DNA from: Papilionanthe hookeriana x Papilionanthe teres | Taxonomy: Eukaryota > Streptophyta > Magnoliopsida > Asparagales > Orchidaceae | Length of the DNA: 64,000 nucleotides | Reading direction: 5' to 3' | Assembly: GCA_022702705.1 (NCBI GenBank) | Contig: CM040427.1 | Coordinates: 70,981,283 to 71,045,282 of the forward strand | Part shown: positions 11,429 to 21,916 of the stretch, piece after piece | How the letters are laid out: each line of letters opens with the position of its first letter | Numbering within the stretch: the stretch's first letter is position 1 | Notes under the pieces: model-generated | Databases searched by the model: none | Seen by the model: only the letters and a program-made list of their open reading frames with translations | Told to the model about the DNA's origin: nothing | Made by a program: the position numbers and the translations under genes

Positions 11429-12034
11429 AACGAAAAAACTCTAAAAATCACAAGAAAGCCATTCTATCACAATTCTCCACAAGTAAAGCATGATACTATG
11501 CATAGAAAGGACATTCCATCGAAAATCAGAAGAGCCAACACTCTTACGGATCGTAAGAACAACGACAAAAATTCTTTACAGAGCACCACAATTACATATT
11601 ACAAAGGGGAGGAGGAAGAGAAACACAACACACAATCAAGAGAGACACGTCAGACGCGTGAGAGAGGCGGGATAAGGGCGGAGAAGAGGATCGAAGACAC
11701 CTAGGGCACGAGAGGGGCAAGCGCGACGATGGGGGCAGGTAAGTAAAGTTTAACTTCAAAGGCTGGGCCGTGGGTCGAACCCACAGCCGACCTATAATAT
11801 TATTCAAGCCGCGCGTACCGCCAAACGCTCGCCGAACACGACAATCAAACACATCATCCGTTTTTTCAAAATGAAGAAGTCGGGAAATAAACATTGCGCC
11901 AACCGACCCCATAGTGATGGAAGGTGGTAATAGAGCTAGAAGTGCTTTATATATAAATGCTCAAGTTTAGGTGTGAAATATATAGATTCTAATGTTTTTG
12001 AGTGCCATGATGTAAATCTCCAAACATAAAATAG

Positions 12035-12050
12035 TTTGTATATATATACA
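12035..12050 (+). promoter_or_regulatory. TATA-box-like element
   Basis: gtatatatatacatgc lies about 30 bp upstream of the exon-like island at 12,075. AT-rich plant DNA gives such matches often, so support is only positional. Confidence 0.2.
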
Positions 12051-12074
12051 TGCACTTATGTATGCATATTACAG

Positions 12075-12262
12075 AACAACCCGAACTGAATTTAATTAAC
12101 GTGGACGAGCTCGAACAAACACTGGACAATGGTCGTTTGAAGCTATACGGCTTTGGTCTGTTGTGTTCTTTTACATCTGTGAAGCACAAAGACGGCGGCT
12201 TTACGTCGGCGTCGTTTGCCGTTGAAGTTGTAGCAGATGGTTGCTTGCATTCCTTTCTCTCG
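12075..12262 (+). other. Exon-like GC-rich island, product unrecognised (strand uncertain)
   Basis: On the plus strand an acceptor-like ttacag ends at 12,074 and a donor-like CTCTCG/GTGAGA begins at 12,263. Between them one frame is open for about 62 codons, starting EQPELNLINVDELEQTLDNG and ending with a Phe-Leu-Ser. The minus strand is also open, with an acceptor-like ttttacag ending near 12,271, so the direction is not settled. The island is richer in C+G than its flanks. It may be a real exon, an untranslated first exon, or a transposon leader, since the Harbinger-like end at 11,910 is only 165 bp away. I recognise no domain. Confidence 0.25.
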
Positions 12263-12789
12263 GTGAGATCTCTGTAAAACCCCATTTTCTGGTTCTCCAC
12301 CTCGTCCCTTAAATGTTAGGGTTTATGATGCCCGTACGATTTGAAGTAATTTTCTTGCAGTTTCGGGCAAGTTTCTTAGTAATTGTAACATTGTTTTATT
12401 CCCTTCAAGAATTCATGTTGATTGAGCCGTTATTCTAGCAGTGTTTCTGCGTTGATTGCTCCCTACATTCGGTTGTACCCTTTACAGGTACTGATAACAA
12501 TTTTTGTTTTTATAGTTTCTGTTTTTTCTTTGCTTTTCTATGCTATAAATCTTTGCAGAGAGCGTATTTATTTTTTCTCATCAATGCTTCCTCCCAGTTT
12601 AATATTGGGATATATAAAACCAAAATTTATGTTTTAAAGCTTGGATGGGAAAATTGACTCTTGATATTTGATTGACTACTAATTATAAAGCCAAGCATCG
12701 TAATTTAAATCCAAAATTGTGTTTTGATGTTGCTGAGGCTTTTATCCAAAAACAATGCCCAACGACCTAAATTAATTATGGTGAAAAAT
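12263..12789. other. No gene
   Basis: T-rich, intron-like in composition. No coding signal. Confidence 0.35.
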
Positions 12790-13040
12790 AGACATATTCA
12801 TCCTAGATGGTATGATCACATTAAACGTCGACCATCTCATTTACCAGTTGCGAGAGTAGATGTTTTAGATTTGATTATGTTAAGAAAGGAAGATGTAGAC
12901 CTAATAAGACTTGGACATGTTGTATACAAAATGATCCTAATTTATTAGATGAAAATATAACACTCAGTAGGACACAATGAAGAAAAAGGATTAATGTAGC
13001 CAACCCCACTTAGTGGGATAAAGGCTTGTTATTGTTGTTG
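12790..13040 (+). mobile_element. RTE-type LINE, 3' end only
   Basis: Matches the last ~250 bp of the window's other RTE copies: ATTAAACGTCGACC, then GAGAGTAGATG, GATCCTAATTTATTAG, AAAAGGATTAATGTAGCC and the terminal CCCCACTTAGTGGGATAAAGGC with a degenerate TTG tail. 5'-truncated by about 2.9 kb relative to the 49.6 kb copy. Confidence 0.88.
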
Positions 13041-14130
13041 AGCAATAGAAGAGTTTTGTAGGTTATCACTCGCATTTGAATCACCATAACTTCACCGATT
13101 ATGGTGAAAAGTAGGCAATAGTTGGCCAAGATGGAGACATTGCAACTTAAACTCAATTGTGGAGAAAATTGGGCAAGGTTTGACTAGCTCTTAATATTAG
13201 ATTTGATACATAACATTTGTTACTTGAAGTGAAATATGAGAGAATTAATCAACAAAATGAATATAAGAAGTTTTAATCTCTTGTTTGGGAGATAATATGT
13301 GCGGAAGATTTTGTAATCTAGTGTTATTGGGCCGGTTCAAAATTTTCAGTGTAATAGGATTTTTTTTATTTACTTAATTACTTTAGGATGCTATAGTATG
13401 GTTAACGCACATGCTCATTAAGTTTGATTGATTTCAAAAGTTAATATTGGGGTTGAATGAGCTATTACTAATATATTAGGAAGAGAGAAGAACTAATGGA
13501 TGTAACTTAAGTGAATTTCTTATTTTAGTAGGATGGGCTATGCGAGGATTCATGGTGGATGTGCTAAAATACATCATATTTCCACCTAGAGCAATTCATG
13601 GGCAAAATCTTCTCATTTACAAAAATCTATCATTCCATGAACAACAACTTTCCATCTATAGCAATCCAAAAATCTATGGAAAATAACTTTCCATTTCTGT
13701 TATTTAGTTAATTTTGGATTACATAATTAAAACTTAATTTTCAAATTTACACTTACTTTCTGGATGGTTGCCTATCGACCATTTTGTGCATAAAATTTTC
13801 TCTTTTCCTTACATAGAATTGTGGTATAAAATTTAATCATAAAATTTTTATACTTTATTCTCTTTACTTGTCATTCTAATTTTTAAGATGGTACCATAAA
13901 TATTAAAGTTTGTCCAACCTATGAGATTAATGAATTCTTTACGATGGAGTCTCTTTTTTAAGTTTTTGGATTCTTCATCAAAACTAATAACCAATCTTTG
14001 TGCAAGATTGCAAAAAAAATATGTGGAGGATCCTTCTAAAAAGAAGATAGTGGTAGCATTCGCGAAGAAGCCACTGACTGATAAGCCTGTTACTACATTG
14101 GATTTGACTTATGAATGGGAAATCATAATC
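13041..14130. other. No gene recognised
   Basis: AT-rich. An open stretch at 13,921-14,130 is Lys-rich (YVEDPSKKKIVVAFAKKP) and runs into the CAA repeat; I recognise nothing in it. Confidence 0.35.
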
Positions 14131-14708
14131 CAACAACAACAACAACAACAACAACAAAGCCTTAATCCCACTAAGTGGGGTCGGCTACATGAATCCTTTT
14201 TCTCCATTGCGTCCTATTTAGTGTCAAATTTTCATTTAATTCTAATAAATTAAGATCATTTTTTATGTAATAAGCCCAAGTTTTCCTAGGTCTACCTCTG
14301 CCTTTCTTAACATAAGTTGTATTTAAAACATCTACTCTCCTAATCAGATCATCAGGTGGTCGACGTTTAATGAGACCAACCATCTAAGGCGACTCTCTCT
14401 AATTTTATTCGTCACTGGTGCAACACCAACCCTATTATGGATATATTCATTTCGCATTTTGTCTCTAAGTGTAAAGCCACTCATCCACCTAATCATTCTC
14501 ATCTCGGCAACACTTAACTTAACATTATGCTTCTCTTTTAAATGCCAACATTCAGTACCATAGAGCATTGAAGGTCTCACCACCATCTTATAAAATTTTC
14601 CTTTCAGTCTAAGTGGTACTTTTCTATCACACAATAGGTCGGACGCATTCCTCCACTTCAACCAACCAACCTGAATTCTACTATTAACATCCCCATCTAT
14701 ATCACTAA
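14131..14708 (-). mobile_element. RTE-type LINE, 5'-truncated
   Basis: The (CAA)n at 14,131-14,157 is the TTG tail on the minus strand, next to the complement of CCCCACTTAGTGGGATTAAGGC. The body is the C-terminal part of the RTE polyprotein and its 3' end. It breaks off near 14,708, inside the segment coding for the GWLKWRNA motif region. No clear target duplication is visible. Confidence 0.9.
14171..14690 (-). pseudogene. RTE polyprotein, C-terminal fragment
   Basis: Two overlapping minus-strand frames cover the region after the reverse transcriptase core. The first has KWRNASDLLCDRKVPLRL, MVVRPSMLYGTECW and MRMIRWMSGFTLRD; the second has RRPPDDLIRRVDVLN and KKGRGRPRKTW. A frameshift near 14,375 separates them, because the first frame leaves the expected RWFGH motif and the second picks it up. 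The same blocks occur at 21.9 kb and 57.6 kb. The endonuclease and polymerase domains are absent, so it is a dead 5'-truncated copy. Confidence 0.85.
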
Positions 14709-14803
14709 CATGAAATTTAATTTGGGTTGTTGGTTAAATCAATGACATTTTCGTCTTAAAAAAATTCAAAATTTTTTCAATGAAGGTGAAGTCTAAGAAA
14801 TCT

Positions 14804-14846
14804 AAGAAATCTAAGAAATCTAAGGCTTTGTTGTTGTTATTGTTGT
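14804..14846 (+). mobile_element. Ultra-short RTE tail insertion with 21-bp target-site duplication
   Basis: A 43-bp insert ends in TAAGGCTTTGTTGTTGTTAT..., which is just the last few bases and TTG tail of the RTE family. Identical 21-bp direct repeats (14,783-14,803 and 14,847-14,867, beginning AAGGTGAAGTCTAAG) flank it. The 5' part of the insert is a 9-bp repeat (aagaaatct) derived from the target repeat. Confidence 0.75.
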
Positions 14847-14867
14847 AAGGTGAAGTCTAAGAAATCT

Positions 14868-16613
14868 GCTTGTTTGGCTTTTGGATGATACTCCATGTTT
14901 TAGAATTCTCAAAGTTGACATTTTCCGTGTATTAGCTTGCGTGGTCATCAAATAACTGATTCCATTGTGTGGAAAGCCAGAATTATATTATAAAAAACAT
15001 TGTGGAACAGATTATAATTTTGCTTGTTTTATTATCATGGAATGAGATGGTTGTTTCTATTTGGGTTCCTTGGAACAACTTAGTTGTTGCTTTCATTTTC
15101 TCTTTGGTTTGATTAGAAGGTATATTTTGTTATGCCATCTATCATGTCGTGCAATCAAGAAATTATGTTTTGATTTGTAGAGCAATCTTTTTGATAGATT
15201 GCATGCTTTTAGCATCAAGTAGGCTAGCAATTTTAAAATGCCCGTTTCGTTAGTGTTGATTAAATAATCTTATTCTGCACTTGAGGTAGAATGCAATAGA
15301 AAGATAACATAAAATTTTGGACAAAACCTGGGCCTTCTTTGACAGAACCTAGTTTTCGCCAATACACAATTTAAATTCTACTTCACAGAGTTTAGGAAGA
15401 AGTAGACATTAAGTTCATAGCTAAGAAGGTGATCTGGAGGTTTCATTAGCTCAATCAAATCTATCACAAATTTGTAAATATGAAATAATGACTTTAACGA
15501 TGGACTTAATTTCAATTGACAACTATTTTAAGAACAATGAAGAGATAGCAAACTAGCCTTAAATGCTAAATAACACTTGAATTCAAGCCAGTTGACATAA
15601 ATACAAGTATGGACAGATGACATGAAATAATATACTGAATGTAAGTATGAAAGCATAATTAAGGACCCATTAATCTTTACATAACTAAAATCCCAAAATA
15701 GTTTGGATGGTTGCTAATGCTCTTTTGAGGCAAAGAACTTTAGATGGTGAAAATATTGGTGAAAAACATTTGGCCATGAACAATTAAAAAGAGGGATGTC
15801 AGGTGATCTTCAAGTCATCAATACTTTTTTAGAGAAGAATAGGGTTATAAACTATTTGAAAGACGAACTTAGGGAAGTTGATGCCACACATAAGGGATAC
15901 AGGGAGGAAAATGGTGGAAGGGTGGTAATATTGGAGGATTAACTTACAATTTTTTAACATATCTTTAAAAGTTCCTTATTGTCATGATGGAGTTAAGATA
16001 TACTTCATGGACTTGATACTAGTTGATATAGAGCACGATGGAAAGATAAATAATTCTTGATACATCACATGATGCTTTCTTGTGGCACGACCTAGACATC
16101 CTTGACATGCAACCTATGATTTCCTAATAATAGTTTGGGAAGACAAAATGAATCATTAAATAGTAAAATATAAAACTACATGTAACTTAATCGTTCTCAA
16201 TCAACAGGTTGTTTATGCATCATAGTGGATAAGATTACCATTATTTTGTTGAGAGCACTTTACTTTTGGTTGTCAGCATTGGTGATGACCTTTTACCTGT
16301 TGTTTACTTATATTCTTAGGGCGAACAAACTCCTCTCAAGTGTTCATATTTGATGATGACCCCAATGCTATATATTTGGACAATGCAAGTGAGATAGAGA
16401 TGAGTTTGCTTTATCCATTTGATTGAACACAATGTTGCCCACCTTGGCAACAATAATATTATTTCCATTTATTTTTTCACTTTTTTAGGAAAGAGTTCAT
16501 GATGCAGTGGGGTATATACCTGCTAAAGGACAAATAACCTTTTTTCGGATATTTCTTTTGGCTAGGGTAAGCTTTATAGCAATTCATTATTTTTTCTCTT
16601 AATTTTATTCGCT
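14868..16613. other. No gene recognised
   Basis: AT-rich. A short stretch at 16,489-16,566 bounded by ttttttag and GGTAAGC can be read HDAVGYIPAKGQITFFRIFLL but is too short to assign. Confidence 0.35.
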
Positions 16614-16627
16614 AGAGGAAGTCCCTT

Positions 16628-16660
16628 AGTGGGATAAAGGATCATTGTTGTTTTTGTTGT
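16628..16660 (+). mobile_element. Ultra-short RTE tail insertion with 14-bp target-site duplication
   Basis: A 33-bp insert AGTGGGATAAAGGATCATTG... matches the terminal ACTTAGTGGGATAAAGG plus TTG tail of the RTE copies. Direct repeats flank it: AGAGGAAGTCCCTT (16,614-16,627) and AGAGGAACTCCCTT (16,661-16,674), one mismatch. Confidence 0.7.
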
Positions 16661-16674
16661 AGAGGAACTCCCTT

Positions 16675-17940
16675 CCTCTTTTAACCTTTCCTATGGGCTC
16701 CTAAAATTTAGGCCTCGACCTCCTCAAAAATAAATGATAGAGTTTTTATTAAAATTTTAGGTCAAATTTTTAGAAGATAGATTTAATTACAGATGAGTCA
16801 TTACGTAGAGATTTCACTCTTATTTTGGTGGACTTTAAGATTTGGGATTCATAGCATTTCATAGTCGTTTATTGACTTATCTCGATAACTGGAGAGCTTT
16901 TTTTATTAAGGTTAGTTATTAAAATGCTAATTGGTTAGTATATAATATCAACAATTTGATTTTTAGATTGTGAAAATTATCATTGTAAGCTTAAGAGCCG
17001 GTGGTGGGAAGAATGATGACGAACTCGACCAAGATCATATGATTTTGTTATCCCAAGTTATCATGATTTTTAATCTATTTAGTCAGAGGATGTAATTGAC
17101 CCAATCTGACAGAAGGATCAATGTCAGTAGACATGGGCTGCTTTGTTCATGGGGCCATTATAGTTCTAAGGTGGATATTTTTCTATGGAGATAATTTCAA
17201 ATCAACCTTAGCTAACTAAAACCTTATATCCTATCAGGTCATTATTCACAACTTAAAGGGATAGAAAATCATTTGAGAACATATGCGCTATATCTATGAA
17301 CATAATATACTGAAACGTTTATGCCAAATCACCTATTTAGAGGCTTTCAAATTACCTAGTTAGAAGCCTCTGATCATCACCATTATATTTGTGGAGTCGA
17401 CTGGCCAAATCATGCAAACGAATGACTTGAGCCACATTTTTATTGGCATAGGTTAATTTAAGTGTGAAATAGTAATATAATTGATATAATATGCGATTGT
17501 TATGAGCTTGGGTTAAATTTAAAATGTCACCGTCAATAATTGATATGGAAGGTGGATGAGATGTGTTTTAAGTATTTGGTGATTTGTTTCATTCAAATAT
17601 TTGAATTTTAAAATTAAAATAGTTTTTATTGAACATTTTAGGCATTTAAAAAATATGAATCCATTTGTTGAAATATTGTAGTCATTGGGGTAGTTGAAAT
17701 ATTGAAATTTTTAATTTGTAATATGGTTGAACTTCGTCAATTGGGTCTTTGCAAGATGGATCAGACTGGCCAAATGTTTTTCTTTATTTCTTTTTTGGAG
17801 GATGGTCAAACTAACCAAGATGTGAGAATTACAACCCTGCATTATCGATAAGGCATCCCATTTAAGAGTGTATATAACTTACATTTTAAATCTTGTTTTG
17901 AAAACAAGTTTTTTGTAAAATTTTGAAGCACCTCCATGCT
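16675..17940. other. No gene
   Basis: AT-rich with many stops and no repeat I can define. Confidence 0.35.
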
Positions 17941-17959
17941 TCTCAAAACAAATTCAATT

Positions 17960-19045
17960 TGAACTTAAATTATTTGAGTCCATGCAACATTTATAGATGT
18001 TTAGATTTAGGTATTTAAACTAATCATGATAGCACGTGCAAACTATTTAAATTTATCACATTTAAGCCCACCCAACATTCTTATATCATATATTTCATAG
18101 CTCATGATATTTGTTGGAGTACGTGCAGGCTATTTAAGTTCATCAAATGTTGGTCTGCACAATATTCTTAGACCTTATATTTCGGAATTTAACATACAAA
18201 TGCATGCTTTAAATTTTTATGATGGGCATGCTTTTTGAGGAAAGATAATTTATCATTTAAGTATATATTATTGCTGATGCAATATTCTTAGACGCATGAT
18301 TTTAAATATTTATGATGAGTGATAGAGCACATGCAATCAATTCAAGTTCATTAGCATGCAAATTATTCACTGCTTTATATTCTAACATAATTTTTAGACA
18401 ATTCACACAACATTCCTAGGCATTTAAATTTAAACATTAAAGATAATGTCGAGGCACATGAGGGAGTATTGAATTGATAGATTTGAGCAATATTAATGAT
18501 TTGGCATGCTTCTAAGAACAAAAGCAATTTGAATGGAATTCATATGTTTTAGCTTGTACAATTTTCTCAGACATCATACTTAGGTATTTAGTACAATAAT
18601 TTTAGTACATGCAAATATTTTCATAAGTTTAGATAGTTTAATGTATTTATTATGCTTTTAAGGCAACTTATTTTATAATTCAACTTGATTTAAGCCCGCA
18701 CAACATATTTGGATTGTATGATTAAGATTTGACACAGATATCAAAGCACTTATAGGCATTTTTTGGTGATAAATTTAGACAATTGAGTATATTTAGCAAA
18801 TTTTTTAAAGCAAGAAACTTTACAATTCAACTTAATTTAAGTTTGCGTAGTATTCTTAGACCTTTCGATTGGGCATTCAAGCATATTTTGATAGTATGAT
18901 TTAGCTTTGACACAGTTATCGGAGCACTTGTAGGCATTTTTCAGTGATTAATTTAGACAATTTAATGTATTTAGCATATTTTTAAAGGCAAGATATTTTA
19001 CAATTCAACTTAATTTAAGCTTGCGCAACATTCTTGAACCGTGCA
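17960..19045. repeat. Degenerate tandem array, roughly eight copies
   Basis: Variants of GCACAACATTCTTAGACC recur near 18,056, 18,158, 18,277, 18,405, 18,555, 18,695, 18,848 and 19,024, at 100-176 bp spacing, each near ATTTAAG and CATGCA/AGCACATGCA blocks. The last two units are the most alike (TTTACAATTCAACTTAATTTAAG in each). It may be an old satellite or the internal repeats of a long LTR. Confidence 0.55.
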
Positions 19046-21195
19046 ACAAACCATTCAACAATATGATCATTTGTGGGCGATTTATGCTTATGAAAACACA
19101 TCTCAGCTCGCTTGCACGATGCAATTGCATGATCTCTGATACATTTGCAATTGCTTGTGCACATATTTTGATGTATCAAAAGATTATTTGATGAAAAGTG
19201 TGTGTAACTTAAAGACACTTAAACCAGTTAAGCACACGTACTTTTGAAGTAATTGATGCTTTTCAAGGCCTTTGCACAAATCTCAAGGAGTTTACATGTC
19301 ATTTGAGGTGGTACATTTGAGTTGAGAATGACCTAAAAAATTATGTTCAACTTGAATTTATCTCTAATTTTGAAAGAGCGCACAAGCAATTTTTTTTCTA
19401 AAATATGTGCACGAGCAATCTAGCATTAAAACACAAAAGACTTTGGTTTGAGTACTTTTAGTATCGCCTTTTGTTTGCTAGCGCAGGAGTGCTGTGGATT
19501 CGATGGTGATTTTGGGGCGACTAGGAATTGCACTGGTACTTGATGTTCTCAGTATTTTTATTTTTTGTCACTATCTATGTGGTAGGCTCGAAATCATAAA
19601 AAATTTGACTATAAATAAGGGGCTTTGCATACTTCATTTTCATCACTTCATCTTATTTTCATCCAAGTTTTGAGTGGTTAGAGAGTTCAATCAAAGTAAG
19701 AAGGTTTTGCTTGTATTTCAAGCGAGTTTTTAAGGTCTTCCAAGTTCTACTTGGTTATTCAATTTTTATAATATATTGTCATTTTAAGCCCCATTTATTT
19801 TATTTTATATTTTATTTTTCTATTTAATCATTTAGTCATTTTAATCCATTTTAAGTTCCATTTAATTGTAATTTTAAGTTTAATTTAGTCCAAATCTGTC
19901 AGCACTCTTGTGTCTCTCTGCAAGGGGATGTTGTTGGGAATAATAGGCCTTTCTGATATGCCTAAAAATATGTGCATGGTCATTGTTTTGCAACATCGAA
20001 TCCAAAAGTTCATTTAACCTACCACATTTAAAAAGGTGTGCATAGTTCCTCAGATACCTGTGTCAGAAAAAATGCAAAATTTCTCTATTGCATTAAAAAA
20101 TATAAACGGGAATTTATGATAGCAATTTTTTCGTTACAGTGTTTGAACAACGTGAACATATACTTTAAATAGATAGATTTTTGCATTGCATTGGAACAAT
20201 GATGAGTACTTTAGTTTTTGTGTATACATTAGCGTTAGACAACAATGGTTTAAGGCGGTGAACTTGTGAGATAAAAAACACAAATCTATATAATTTTGTT
20301 ATTTTTTTAGTTTCTGATTTTTTTTTTGTAGAGTAAAAGATTATATGGGAGAGATATAGAGGCCGAAGATAGAAAGGGAGGAGAGATGTGAATGCGTTGG
20401 CTCATGGTTGGGAGCGAGAGAGGAGTAATGGAGAGGGATAGATAAGATGCGGCTCTGGCTTGTAAGGGAGAGAAGGAGAAGATAATTTATTTGGTTTGTC
20501 GATAGTATTTGGTATTAGATTTTTACCTTTTTTTTTCTCTCTTCATGATGCGGTAGAAACATAAAGCAGTAATGTCAGGGGACGAGAAAAGAGGCGGTGC
20601 AGGAGTTGGGGTTAAGGTTTAGATTTGGTTTGATTACACACATACACACATTGTTTCCCCTTATGTATCTTTATCTCTAGAGCTTTTCAAATTTATGTCT
20701 CTTCATATTTAGTGTCAATGGCTTGTGAGTGAGGACTGAATAATACGTGTATTATTTTGAATAATATTTTGAGTGTGTGTGTGCTGGCTGTTTTACGAAC
20801 GGATGTTATTTGAGCAATTTCAACCATCGTCAAGGCAATTGGGATTTGAGTGACGCATGTGGTGGATTTTTGTTTTCATTGTATTTGGCTAAATTGATAG
20901 CAAAATGTCTCTTTTGATATATTTTGATACTCAGAATGCAGACATAGTCCATTTTACAAGCATACAATAGTTGATTGGATTCAACGATGATCAGGATACT
21001 TTGGCTCTACTTTGCATCTGAAGTCTTTTGTTATGCCTTTTTGCACATTGAATCAAATTAATCGAGAAAGATCCCTCTTAATCAAACTCATTTCTGAATG
21101 CATGTTGCTAAATGAGTCATAATAGCGTGAATTTGATTGTAATCAAATCTCTTTGAGTGGAACTCACTAGATGTTATGTAAATTTTAGAATTGAC
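19046..21195. other. No gene; possible remains of a long LTR
   Basis: Contains the LTR-like promoter at 19.6 kb. The rest is AT-rich with no coding. Confidence 0.3.
19590..19680 (+). promoter_or_regulatory. LTR-like promoter: TATA box and pyrimidine-rich start region
   Basis: ctataaataaggggctttgc (TATA at 19,610) is followed by cttcattttcatcacttcatc, a layout common in plant LTR promoters. It directly follows the degenerate array. No LTR ends, primer site or gag-pol are visible nearby. Confidence 0.3.
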
Positions 21196-21240
21196 GTGTG
21201 TGTGTATGTGTGTGTGTGTGCGCGCGCGCGCGTGCGTGTG
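21196..21240. repeat. (TG)n(CG)n compound microsatellite
   Basis: Alternating purine-pyrimidine TG units grade into a pure CG run and back, a sequence type prone to Z-DNA. Confidence 0.9.
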
Positions 21241-21916
21241 CATGGATGCATGTATGTGTTTAAAGAATTACTATAAGAAGGATCAGATGAATGGAAATTA
21301 AATTTAAAGAAAAAATAATTTCTGATAATTATATTTATAGATAAATATCTTATTCTTAGTTTTAGTTAATTTGTAGGAATAAATACAAAAAATTGAGTTC
21401 AAAGGCAAGGGTGAGGTTGAGGGATATTATCTACTTATTTTATAGTGATTACACATTTTTCTGCATTTTTAATAATATTGTTGCTTCCTAAACTAAATGC
21501 ATGAATCTTTACTGATACCTATTTAGATCAAGTTTTATTGCAAAATTTTATCATGATTTGTTCATAAGCTTGGTTACATTGAAATGAATGCCTCAAGTTC
21601 TCATAATACAACAACAACAACAACAAGCCTTTATCCTACTAAGTGGGGCCGGCTACGCAAGTCCTTTTTTCTCCATTATGTCCCACTGAGCATTTAATTC
21701 TAAGAGATTAAGATCATTTTTTATATAGTATGCTCGAGTCTTTTTAGGTCTACCTTTGCCTTTCTTAACATAAGTTAAATCTAAAATATCTACTATCCTA
21801 ATTGGATCATCAGATGGCAACATTTAATGTGACCAAACCATCTAAGATGACTCTCTCTAGTCTTGTCTACAACTGGAGCTACACCAACCATTTCATGGAT
21901 AGATTCTTTTCATATT

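Larger units (their letters stand above)
10470..11910 (-). mobile_element. Harbinger-like non-autonomous element (tentative)
   Basis: Read on the minus strand the right end (from 11,910) is GGGGTCGGTTGGCGCA followed by a GC-rich, leader-like segment. The left end read inward from 10,470 is GTTTGGGGCCGCTG, similar in style to PIF/Harbinger termini. The subterminal region (11,780-11,830) resembles the MITE at 26.5 kb. A GRF zinc-finger relic lies inside. I see no clean 3-bp target duplication, so the two ends may not belong to one element. Confidence 0.4.

Noticed and set aside
11775..11800. tRNA gene suggested by GTGGGTTCGACCCAC (minus strand)
   Set aside because: The T-arm-like palindrome stands alone: the nearest A-box-like sequence is about 100 bp away and no acceptor or anticodon stem forms. 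It is part of the Harbinger-like subterminal region.
12790..14708. The RTE pieces at 12.8-13.0 and 14.1-14.7 kb as one inverted element
   Set aside because: Both contain the same 3' end and tail in opposite directions, so they are two separate 5'-truncated insertions.
16489..16566. Possible exon with HDAVGYIPAKGQITFFRIF
   Set aside because: Only 26 codons, acceptor and donor of ordinary strength, no family recognised.
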